Assembly (NCBI GenBank): GCA_003456055.1
Contig: DMPG01000006.1
Location: 383 to 5,734, forward strand
Length of the DNA: 5,352 bases
Source: Bacteroidota bacterium
GTDB lineage: Bacteria; Bacteroidota; Ignavibacteria; UBA10030; UBA8401
Direction of reading: 5' to 3'
In this document: positions 1-5,352 of the stretch, piece after piece
How positions within the stretch are numbered: the stretch's first letter is position 1
Layout: each line of letters begins with the position of its first letter
Notes under the pieces: generated by a model
The model's database searches: none
Told to the model about the DNA's origin: nothing
Seen by the model: only the letters and a program-made list of their open reading frames with translations
Translations under genes and position numbers: made by a program

Positions 1-727
1 CGATTCCTGAAAGTCCTGAAAATGTTCTTGGCAATGCACCCATTTTATCGCCCAGCCGCGTCATCTCCGCAATACCGCGGGTGATGATTGCAGCCTTTGT
101 ATTATCACCGAATCCTGCACCGTCAACAACACCCGCACCGATAGCGATCACGTTCTTCAACGCACCGCCAAGTTCAACTCCGCGGATATCATCGGAGACA
201 TACACTCGAAAATACGGTGTACTGAATGTATGCGCCACGATCTTTGCTGTTCGAGTGCTGAATGATGATGAGACAACTGCGGTCGGAATTTTCTTCACCA
301 CTTCTTCCGCGTGGCTTGGTCCGGAAAGAATGGCAATATTGGATTTCTTTTCGTGTTCAAGAATATCAATCATCACTTCGGACATTGTCATTAATGTATT
401 GTTCTCAATTCCTTTTGCAACATTAACAATGATCGTTTTGTTCAAATCAAGATGAGCGATATCCTTCAGAATATTCCTGAGAAACTGCGAGGGAACTGCG
501 GTAACAATCAGATCTTTTTTTGATGCCGCTTCTTCGACATCATTCGTGATCTTAAGATGTGCGGGAAGCGTAATTCCCGGGAGGTAATCGTTATTGGTTC
601 TGGCATTGCGCATCTCCTCAATTTGATCAGCACGATAACTCCACAATGTTACGTCCCGAAAATTTTCACAGAGAACGATGGCGAGCGTTGTTCCCCAGCT
701 TCCGGCTCCAAGAACTGAAATGCGCAT
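1..727 (-). CDS. gpsA: Glycerol-3-phosphate dehydrogenase [NAD(P)+], partial (3' end outside window)
   Basis: Cytosolic enzyme that reduces dihydroxyacetone phosphate to sn-glycerol 3-phosphate, the backbone of phospholipids. The 242 residues present begin MRISVLGAGSWGTTLA, with the dinucleotide-binding GxGxxG at residues 7-12. AVPSQ (77-81) and AKGIE (104-108) follow in the Rossmann domain, then GPSHAEEV (136-143). The C-terminal helical domain has the signature GVELGGALKNV (183-193), with the probable catalytic Lys191, then GFGDNTKAA and TRGIAEM. The frame runs off the left edge at FSGLSGI. Family members are usually about 330 residues, so roughly 90 are missing. The start is chosen because an AAAGG Shine-Dalgarno-like sequence (735-739) lies 7 bases upstream and the Rossmann motif begins at the usual distance. 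It follows plsY by 31 bases with no terminator between, so the two are probably co-transcribed; PlsY uses the GpsA product. The identification is very secure. Confidence 0.96.
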   Translation of the reverse strand, partial: MRISVLGAGSWGTTLAIVLCENFRDVTLWSYRADQIEEMRNARTNNDYLPGITLPAHLKITNDVEEAASKKDLIVTAVPSQFLRNILKDIAHLDLNKTIIVNVAKGIENNTLMTMSEVMIDILEHEKKSNIAILSGPSHAEEVVKKIPTAVVSSSFSTRTAKIVAHTFSTPYFRVYVSDDIRGVELGGALKNVIAIGAGVVDGAGFGDNTKAAIITRGIAEMTRLGDKMGALPRTFSGLSGI

Positions 728-758
728 GATGAGACCTTTAGACGTGGGCAGATGTAAA

Positions 759-1433
759 CTATTTGCGGGTACCTTTGAAGTGAGTCAATTTATTTTCCGT
801 TCCAGCCAGCAATCGTTTGATGTTTTCACGGTGAGTATACGTAATGAGCATTGAGACAGCAATGGCAAAATAAACCAACGTATGATATCCGGGAATATCA
901 ACGTGAAAAAGATTCTCACGAATGAACATCGAAACCGGAATCGCCATTGCTGCAAGAATTGATCCGAGCGACACATATCTCCATAATAAAAATACGATTG
1001 CGAAGACACCCATGGCTACTGCAAATTCAACCGGCGCTAAGCCAAGGATCATACCGGCACCGGTCGCGACACCTTTGCCGCCTTTGAAACCGGCAAACAG
1101 TGTCCAAATATGTCCGAGGACTGCAACAATGCCGCAGATGATCTGAACAACGGTAAAATCCTGAAATGGCGTTGCATTATTAAATGGTAGAGGATTTGGA
1201 TCCCAAAAAATTTGCGGAACGTAATACGTTGCAATAACTCCCTTAAACAGATCAAACAAAATCACCGCAACGCCGATCTTCCATCCGAGCATTCTCAGAA
1301 CATTCGTACCGCCGGCATTGCCGCTGCCAAACTTACGAATATCGCCGGCACTGGCAAGTTTCACTGCAATGATACTTGTTGGAATGGAACCGATCACATA
1401 ACTGATCAGTAAGACAACAATAAAATTTTCCAT
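759..1433 (-). CDS. plsY: Acyl-phosphate:glycerol-3-phosphate acyltransferase PlsY
   Basis: Integral inner-membrane enzyme that transfers an acyl group from acyl-phosphate (made by PlsX) to sn-glycerol 3-phosphate, giving lysophosphatidic acid. All three family motifs are visible in 224 residues: GSIPTSIIAVK (15-25) followed by GSGNAGGTNVLR (36-47); GHIWTLFAGFKGGKGVAT (107-124), the glycine-rich glycerol-phosphate-binding loop; and HRENIKRLLAGTE (201-213). Hydrophobic segments near 3-25, 52-72, 95-113, 126-150, 154-171 and 184-200 fit the usual multi-pass fold. The protein is slightly longer than typical (about 200 residues), partly because of a hydrophilic, proline/asparagine-rich stretch at about 73-93 between two membrane segments. 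The start has AGAGGA (1443-1448) 9 bases upstream. A likely promoter lies in the 97-base gap before it. gpsA follows 31 bases downstream, making a substrate-producer and substrate-user pair. Confidence 0.96.
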   Translation of the reverse strand: MENFIVVLLISYVIGSIPTSIIAVKLASAGDIRKFGSGNAGGTNVLRMLGWKIGVAVILFDLFKGVIATYYVPQIFWDPNPLPFNNATPFQDFTVVQIICGIVAVLGHIWTLFAGFKGGKGVATGAGMILGLAPVEFAVAMGVFAIVFLLWRYVSLGSILAAMAIPVSMFIRENLFHVDIPGYHTLVYFAIAVSMLITYTHRENIKRLLAGTENKLTHFKGTRK

Positions 1434-1530
1434 CTAATTTTATCCTCTGTTACGAAAAGAGTACAGTATACTGTAATGGCAAAATAGCAAAAACGAATGC
1501 TTAGATGCAAGGATGTTGACAAATATTTAT
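1434..1530 (-). promoter_or_regulatory. Intergenic region with putative promoter for plsY-gpsA
   Basis: This is the only gap of any size within the ispD-plsY-gpsA run. Reading the minus strand, TATACT (1465-1470) is a good -10 candidate. A weak TTTTTG (1488-1493) lies 17 bases upstream as a possible -35, which would put the transcription start near 1458 and leave a leader of about 25 bases containing the AGAGGA ribosome-binding site. The -10 sits inside a perfect palindrome listed separately. I see no strong GC-rich hairpin with a T-tract after ispD, so read-through from the ispD transcript into plsY remains possible. The promoter call rests on hexamer resemblance only. Confidence 0.45.
1462..1475. 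repeat. Perfect 14-base palindrome TACAGTATACTGTA, possible operator
   Basis: TACAGTATACTGTA equals its own reverse complement over all 14 bases and stops matching at the flanking bases. It covers the candidate -10 hexamer of the plsY promoter, where a dimeric repressor would block polymerase. It does not match the LexA arrangement of gammaproteobacteria, in which the CTGT and ACAG halves point the other way. No second copy was noticed elsewhere in the window. The palindrome is directly seen; operator function is inference, and there is no T-tract to make it a terminator. Confidence 0.4.
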
Positions 1531-2220
1531 TTATGGAACAAAGCGTTTTAATAATAACTCAGCAAATAACAGGTCATCCGGAGTAGTTATTTTAATATTC
1601 TCATAACTTCCTTCAACAATTATCGGCAAAATACCTATCTGTTCCGCTAAAAATGAATCATCTGTTGCGGTAATGTTCATTTTCTCTGCATTAGCATATG
1701 CGTCGATCAGAATCTGACTTTGAAAGGTTTGTGGTGTTTGAACACTCCACAGTGATGATCGATTCAACGTTTTTTCAACGCGACCGTCGGTCGATGCTTG
1801 TTTCATCGTATCTTTAGCACGAACTGCAACAACTGAAGCACCGAAATATTTCGCTGTTTCTATGGATTGGCTTATCTCTTTTTTGTGAACAAACGGACGA
1901 ACCGCATCGTGAACTGCAATGATCTCTGTCTTTGGATCAATAAAATGCAATGCATTTGCAACCGAATCCTGGCGGCGCTGACCTCCCTCGATCGGAGGTT
2001 TCAATTTTGACAACGAATATTTTTGTTTGATCTCTTCAATGATCGGGAATGATGACCGCTGCGTCGCAACGATGATCTCGCTCACTTCGTCGCACTGTTC
2101 AAACCGTTCCAACGTATGAACCAGAATCGGTTTATCGTTCATCAACAGAAATTGTTTGCCGATGGTTGCTCCCATCCGCTCGCCAAATCCTGCCGCCGGA
2201 ATGATGACACTTGTTACCAT
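1531..2220 (-). CDS. ispD: 2-C-methyl-D-erythritol 4-phosphate cytidylyltransferase IspD
   Basis: Cytosolic enzyme of the MEP (non-mevalonate) isoprenoid pathway: CTP plus 2-C-methyl-D-erythritol 4-phosphate gives CDP-methylerythritol and pyrophosphate. At 229 residues it has the normal length of a single-domain IspD and shows no fusion to IspF. The N-terminal CTP-binding loop PAAGFGERMGATIGKQF (8-24) has Arg15 and Lys22 in the positions of catalytic Arg20 and Lys27 of the E. coli enzyme. Further motifs are GGQRRQDSV (79-87), VHDAVRPFV (103-111) with the metal/substrate aspartate, VRAKDTMKQ (133-141), LWSVQTPQTF (157-166), ATDDSF (185-190), and GSYENIKITTPDD (204-216) with Lys210. The ATG lies one base after the stop codon of the upstream permease, and its weak GAAAGAG ribosome site (2225-2231) is inside the permease's last codons. 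Translation is therefore probably coupled. The identification is very secure. Confidence 0.97.
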   Translation of the reverse strand: MVTSVIIPAAGFGERMGATIGKQFLLMNDKPILVHTLERFEQCDEVSEIIVATQRSSFPIIEEIKQKYSLSKLKPPIEGGQRRQDSVANALHFIDPKTEIIAVHDAVRPFVHKKEISQSIETAKYFGASVVAVRAKDTMKQASTDGRVEKTLNRSSLWSVQTPQTFQSQILIDAYANAEKMNITATDDSFLAEQIGILPIIVEGSYENIKITTPDDLLFAELLLKRFVP

Positions 2221-2221
2221 A

Positions 2222-4087
2222 CTACTCTTTCACCGCTTTCGGTTTACCGAAATATTCGATCACAAAGTTGAATCGCGGGAATAATTTTGGAAGACGCATG
2301 ACACTCATCATCATAACGCCGATGGATAACCGATCAATCCATGAGGAGGTCGGCCAACCAAGATGAATGGTGATCTTCTTATGAGGAAGTTCATAATCCA
2401 ACGCATACAATATTTCCGTGATTCCATGATAGATGGATTGACTTTGGCTGGCAAATCGAAAATGATTGACAGCAGATTTTTCCGGAATTCCCGCACGGGG
2501 GTGATACAAACTGATAAATGCAGAAGACGTATCATCCACCGCTGGAGAATGTTCATTCGGACGACGAAAGTAGATATGAAGGTTTTCCGCTTCTGATTCC
2601 ACAAGGTAAAAGATCATATTCAACGGCTGATCGGTCTGTGCAATTTCTTTTATTTCCGGTGCACGTTTTTTTGCAACACGAATCCCTATAAATAGGAATA
2701 TGACTGTAACGGTGCTCCACATCAGAGTTCCAGAGGGCTTATGGTATCCGAGATACAGAAAACATGAGAACATGATCATAAATAGTATAATGGTTCCGGA
2801 ACGATGTGTATTAAATGCCAGAACATCTTTCGTCCCTTTTGAGTACCGATAGATCAATAAACTTCCAAGATTAATGGAAAAACTTGCCAATAAACCGATC
2901 GCATACATTTCAGCCAGCAGCATTTGATTGCCGCCGGTGATAAAGACAATAAATGTATAAAATATTGCATTGCCGATATGGACACGATATAGTGACTGAC
3001 GATTGTTTGTTTTCAGTATCCAATGGAACCCATATCGATGTGCTACCCGTTCCATCAATTCACTGGATGCAACATATGCCGTGTTCACCGCCATCATCAA
3101 TAGGACACTCGCAAGGATGCCAACAATATAACCGAACGGAACTCCGCCGACCATTCGTGCAAATTGCGTAATGAGATCGGTCTCGTGCTTGCTCACATCT
3201 ATATTTGATGAAAGAACCACTACTGCCAGAAGAGGGGTAAAGATTCCGGTGGTCATAGCAAGAAAGATATATGCATGTTTTACATCTTTCCATGATTTCA
3301 CTAATCCCGCAGTTTGAACGACCGATTCAATGCCCGAATATGCAAGGATACAACTTGAGACACCGACAATCACAAAGAAATACCCGTTGAACCAATTTCC
3401 ATCGCTTATACCAACAGCAAAATCGGAAAAACTTCTCCCTATCGTGTGCAAACTATCGGGTGTCATATGGAACATTCCCGCAGTGACAAGATTAATGAGG
3501 ATTATTGCCGCAATGATAAAAATTATATAGGTGAATTTTGCATTCTCTTTTATTCCGATAATATTCAATCCAGCAACAAACCAAATAATGCCGGCCTGCA
3601 TCATAAATTTCCCCGTTTCAGAGACATGGAAAAATGACAGACCGTTCTCCACAGCACTAACGGTAGAAAGACTTGCCGTCAGAACATAATCCACAATGAT
3701 AGAAGCAACAGCAATAAATGAAACCGTTGGTCCCAGTACGAGATAGGAAAACGAATAGACACCCCCACCTTTGATGTTATGAAATTCCAGAATCTCAGCG
3801 ATCTCTGTCATCCTCATCGATAGAAATCGAATGAGAATCGAGGTCAGAAGAATGAAGAGGATCGCATTTGTACCAATCACTCTATACGCTTCGCTCGGGG
3901 CATAAAAGATCGACGTCAATTCATCCATCAACGTAATGATCGCAACCGAAAGCCACGTCAGCCACCATCGTCCTTTTGAAAAATAGGATAACAGTTGTTT
4001 GCGCGTCATTAAATATCCGAACGCACTGATCAACGCAAGGTTGATCGCAGTGGTAATGAAGAATTGCTTTGTAAGAAAGATTTCCAT
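2222..4087 (-). CDS. APC-superfamily permease, KimA-like (potassium or amino acid transporter) with C-terminal cytosolic domain
   Basis: A 621-residue membrane transporter with a LeuT-type fold. A lone hydrophobic segment (about 9-28) precedes the core. The first core helix is interrupted in the usual way and reads LMDELTSIFYAPSEAYRVIG (53-72); next come a glycine-rich GGGVYSF (107-113), IIVDYVLTASLS (130-141) and AYSGIES (249-255). About ten further membrane helices run to about residue 470. The spacing DxxxxxxY (Asp55, Tyr62) and DYxxT (Asp133, Tyr134, Thr137), with a hydroxyl residue at 251, matches from memory the potassium-coordinating positions of Bacillus KimA (YdaO). An amino acid substrate is still possible, because GxxG-rich motifs are shared across the APC superfamily. 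Residues about 475-621 are soluble and probably cytosolic, of unclear relation to the KimA C-terminal domain. The gene sits 9 bases after queA and 1 base before ispD. The bases before its ATG are TTAAAAAAA, with no Shine-Dalgarno sequence. Confidence 0.85.
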   Translation of the reverse strand: MEIFLTKQFFITTAINLALISAFGYLMTRKQLLSYFSKGRWWLTWLSVAIITLMDELTSIFYAPSEAYRVIGTNAILFILLTSILIRFLSMRMTEIAEILEFHNIKGGGVYSFSYLVLGPTVSFIAVASIIVDYVLTASLSTVSAVENGLSFFHVSETGKFMMQAGIIWFVAGLNIIGIKENAKFTYIIFIIAAIILINLVTAGMFHMTPDSLHTIGRSFSDFAVGISDGNWFNGYFFVIVGVSSCILAYSGIESVVQTAGLVKSWKDVKHAYIFLAMTTGIFTPLLAVVVLSSNIDVSKHETDLITQFARMVGGVPFGYIVGILASVLLMMAVNTAYVASSELMERVAHRYGFHWILKTNNRQSLYRVHIGNAIFYTFIVFITGGNQMLLAEMYAIGLLASFSINLGSLLIYRYSKGTKDVLAFNTHRSGTIILFMIMFSCFLYLGYHKPSGTLMWSTVTVIFLFIGIRVAKKRAPEIKEIAQTDQPLNMIFYLVESEAENLHIYFRRPNEHSPAVDDTSSAFISLYHPRAGIPEKSAVNHFRFASQSQSIYHGITEILYALDYELPHKKITIHLGWPTSSWIDRLSIGVMMMSVMRLPKLFPRFNFVIEYFGKPKAVKE

Positions 4088-4096
4088 TTTTTTTAA

Positions 4097-5134
4097 TTAG
4101 AGTATGAGCATCGCGTCGCCATAACTATAGAACCGGTAACCTTTTTTGATAGCGTGTTTATATGCCCGCATCGTTAATTCGTGTCCAGCAAATGCTGCAA
4201 CCAGCATCAACAATGTCGATTCCGGCATATGAAAATTGGTGATCAATCGATCTGCTATCTTAAAATCATATGGCGGGAAAATAAACTTATCAGTCCACCC
4301 TTTCAGCGGTTTCAGATGTCCATCCGTTGTTACACTCGATTCTACAGCACGCATTGCACTGGTTCCGACAACACAGACTCTTTTTCGTGCATCGATCGAT
4401 TTATTGACGATCTTCACTGTCGGGTCTTCTACTTGAAAATATTCAGAATCCATCTTATGTTTTGTAAGATCCTCAACTTCTACCGCTCGAAATGTTCCCA
4501 GTCCGATATGTAGAATGACCGGAGCAAAACTGACACCGTTTTTCTCCATTTTTTTCTGCAGCTGTTTAGAGAAATGAAGTCCGGCTGTCGGAGCTGCAAC
4601 CGCTCCTACTTTATCAGCAAAGATTGTCTGATAGGTATCTTTGTCTTTTGGAGTTGGCTCTCGTTTGATATAGTTCGGAAGCGGAGTCAAACCGATCTTA
4701 TCGATCACTTTGAAAAAATCTCCAGTGTAATTGAACCGAACTGTTCTGCCGCGTGACGTAGTATTGTCGATCACCTCACACCAAAGATTCCCGTTATCAA
4801 AATAGATCTTGTTCCCGATCCTCACCTTTCGAGCCGGATCAACGATCACATCCCAGATATTATCCTCAACATTCAATTGACGAAGAAGAAATACCTCGAT
4901 CTTTGCATTCGTTTTTTCTTTTTTCCCAATGAGACGCGCTTGAAATACTTTTGTCTCGTTGACGATCATCGTGTCGCCTTTGTCGAAATATTCTGCAACA
5001 TCATAAAAATGACGGTCTTCGAACGTCTCGTCTGCACGATTAATCACTAATAAGCGTGAATGATCACGCGGATTTGCCGGATGCTTAGCGATAAGATTAC
5101 GCGGAACCGGATATTTGTAATCGGAAAGTTTCAT
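4097..5134 (-). CDS. queA: S-adenosylmethionine:tRNA ribosyltransferase-isomerase QueA
   Basis: Cytosolic enzyme that transfers and isomerises the ribosyl part of S-adenosylmethionine onto preQ1 in tRNA anticodons, producing epoxyqueuosine, the step before mature queuosine. The 345 residues match the family length. Motifs in order: [12 protein letters not shown] (59-70), PLPNYIKRE (151-159), YQTIFA (168-173), [11 protein letters not shown] (179-189), [15 protein letters not shown] (209-223) with HKMDSE (226-231), [11 protein letters not shown] (257-267), [19 protein letters not shown] (299-317) and the C-terminal [12 protein letters not shown] (333-344). The frame is open for another 22 codons upstream. 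I chose the start [11 protein letters not shown] because it is where homologues begin, because AAAGGA (5145-5150) lies 10 bases before it, and because the upstream extension runs through a terminator-like hairpin. It heads a tight block with the permease and ispD. Confidence 0.97.
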   Translation of the reverse strand: MKLSDYKYPVPRNLIAKHPANPRDHSRLLVINRADETFEDRHFYDVAEYFDKGDTMIVNETKVFQARLIGKKEKTNAKIEVFLLRQLNVEDNIWDVIVDPARKVRIGNKIYFDNGNLWCEVIDNTTSRGRTVRFNYTGDFFKVIDKIGLTPLPNYIKREPTPKDKDTYQTIFADKVGAVAAPTAGLHFSKQLQKKMEKNGVSFAPVILHIGLGTFRAVEVEDLTKHKMDSEYFQVEDPTVKIVNKSIDARKRVCVVGTSAMRAVESSVTTDGHLKPLKGWTDKFIFPPYDFKIADRLITNFHMPESTLLMLVAAFAGHELTMRAYKHAIKKGYRFYSYGDAMLIL

Positions 5135-5144
5135 AATACACTGT

Positions 5145-5150
5145 TCCTTT
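5145..5150 (-). promoter_or_regulatory. Ribosome binding site deciding the queA start
   Basis: AAAGGA on the minus strand lies 10 bases before the ATG at 5134. It lies within the open upstream extension of the frame, so it argues that translation begins at 5134 and not at the in-frame ATG at 5200. A small GGGC-AAA-GCCC hairpin (5154-5164) sits just upstream of it; with four base pairs and a three-base loop it is too weak to call a regulatory element. Confidence 0.6.
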
Positions 5151-5172
5151 CGGGGGCTTTGCCCTCTGTGGT

Positions 5173-5210
5173 AAAAAGTGCCCGGCTGCCTACCGTACAA
5201 GAGGCAGCAC
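5173..5210 (-). terminator. Putative intrinsic terminator after the hydrolase gene, upstream of queA
   Basis: On the minus strand GCTGCCT (5202-5208) pairs perfectly with AGGCAGC (5185-5191) around a 10-base loop. An alternative outer pairing joins GTGC (5207-5210) to GCAC (5178-5181), which is followed directly by TTTTT (5173-5177). The structure begins 10 bases after the stop codon of the upstream hydrolase, where an intrinsic terminator would be expected. The five-base bulge needed to bring the stem next to the T-tract makes it imperfect. It is GC-rich compared with the surrounding sequence. It could also act as an attenuator in a queA leader. Confidence 0.6.
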
Positions 5211-5220
5211 TGCGTGGCTA

Positions 5221-5352
5221 TTAATTTGTTGATTTATATTTTTGCACTGCCATAAAAAAGGAAGCACAGATATTCTTTGTAAACGGGTTTTCTTCGTTGG
5301 TCATACGTTCCGGATGCCATTGTACCAAAAGCAAAAATGATCTGTCGATTTT
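5221..5352 (-). CDS. Gamma-glutamyl-gamma-aminobutyrate hydrolase-like protein (peptidase C26 / class I glutamine amidotransferase family), C-terminal fragment
   Basis: Only the last 43 codons lie in the window; the frame is open to the right edge and ends in TAA at 5221-5223. The peptide contains VQWHPERM (10-17 of the fragment). Its His and Glu are the second and third members of the Cys-His-Glu triad of class I glutamine amidotransferases. The QWHPE form, followed by about 28 residues of which [15 protein letters not shown] forms the last helix, is typical of the PuuD/peptidase C26 group, which hydrolyses gamma-glutamyl amides. CTP synthase, GMP synthetase and carbamoyl-phosphate synthase usually have QFHPE or QYHPE there, so they are less likely. 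The nucleophile cysteine would lie outside the window. A terminator-like hairpin follows, so it is probably a separate transcription unit from queA. Confidence 0.75.
   Translation of the reverse strand, partial: KIDRSFLLLVQWHPERMTNEENPFTKNICASFFMAVQKYKSTN

Noticed and set aside
81..455. Open frame of 124 codons on the plus strand
   Set aside because: It lies wholly antisense to gpsA, whose minus-strand frame has clear family motifs. Its translation has no recognisable motif and it has no ribosome site.
1462..1475. The palindrome as a LexA box or as a terminator stem
   Set aside because: The half-sites are ACAG...CTGT, opposite to the CTGT...ACAG of the gammaproteobacterial LexA box. There is no loop and no adjoining T-tract, so it is not an intrinsic terminator.
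1500..1540. TTGACA on the plus strand near 1515 as a -35 of an antisense promoter
   Set aside because: There is no matching -10 at 16-18 bases and no plus-strand gene downstream; AT-rich sequence gives such hits by chance.
3060..3293. Small minus-strand frame and other short frames inside the permease and queA
   Set aside because: They overlap well-supported genes in other frames, have no ribosome sites, and translate to compositionally odd peptides without motifs.
5135..5175. preQ1 riboswitch before queA
   Set aside because: The mini-hairpin and following bases do not show the class I preQ1 aptamer stem or its A-rich tail, and the structure is too small to support the call by eye.
5135..5200. 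Longer queA start at the ATG at 5200 (22 extra residues)
   Set aside because: The extension has no homology to QueA N-termini, runs through the terminator-like hairpin and the ribosome site, and the ATG at 5134 gives the normal length and N-terminus.

Overview
The window is a compact stretch of bacterial chromosome with every gene on the minus strand, so transcription runs from high to low coordinates. In transcription order it holds: the C-terminal end of a class I glutamine amidotransferase-like hydrolase (PuuD / peptidase C26 type, cut by the right edge), queA (tRNA queuosine synthesis), an APC-superfamily permease that resembles the potassium importer KimA, ispD (non-mevalonate isoprenoid pathway), plsY (first acylation in phospholipid synthesis) and gpsA (glycerol-3-phosphate synthesis, cut by the left edge). 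There are no tRNA or rRNA genes, mobile elements, CRISPR arrays or long repeats that I can see. Apart from the plsY upstream gap (97 bases) and the queA upstream gap (86 bases), genes are separated by 31 bases or fewer.

Layout. 5221-5352 is the hydrolase tail, followed ten bases later by a hairpin plus T-tract that looks like an intrinsic terminator (5173-5210). queA (start at 5134), the permease and ispD then form a very tight block, with gaps of 9 bases and 1 base. These three are almost certainly co-transcribed although their products act in unrelated processes. The gap 1434-1530 carries a plausible promoter whose -10 element lies inside a perfect 14-base palindrome, and it feeds a second block, plsY then gpsA.

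How the genes work together. GpsA makes sn-glycerol 3-phosphate and PlsY acylates it to lysophosphatidic acid, so plsY-gpsA is a real two-step pathway pair. IspD makes CDP-methylerythritol for isoprenoid precursors. QueA builds epoxyqueuosine in tRNA. The permease is the only gene whose job is open: its residues fit a KimA-type ion site, but an amino acid substrate is not excluded.

Organism. The window is bacterial and moderately AT-rich by eye. It uses the MEP isoprenoid pathway and the PlsY route to phospholipids. One start (the permease) has an A-run and no Shine-Dalgarno sequence, while the others have weak to moderate ones. This and the flavour of the proteins are compatible with the Bacteroidota/Chlorobiota side (for example Ignavibacteria-like lineages), but that is a guess from general impression and not a placement. 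The window is mostly housekeeping; I found no convincing undescribed system. The permease and the palindromic promoter are the parts most worth a second look.
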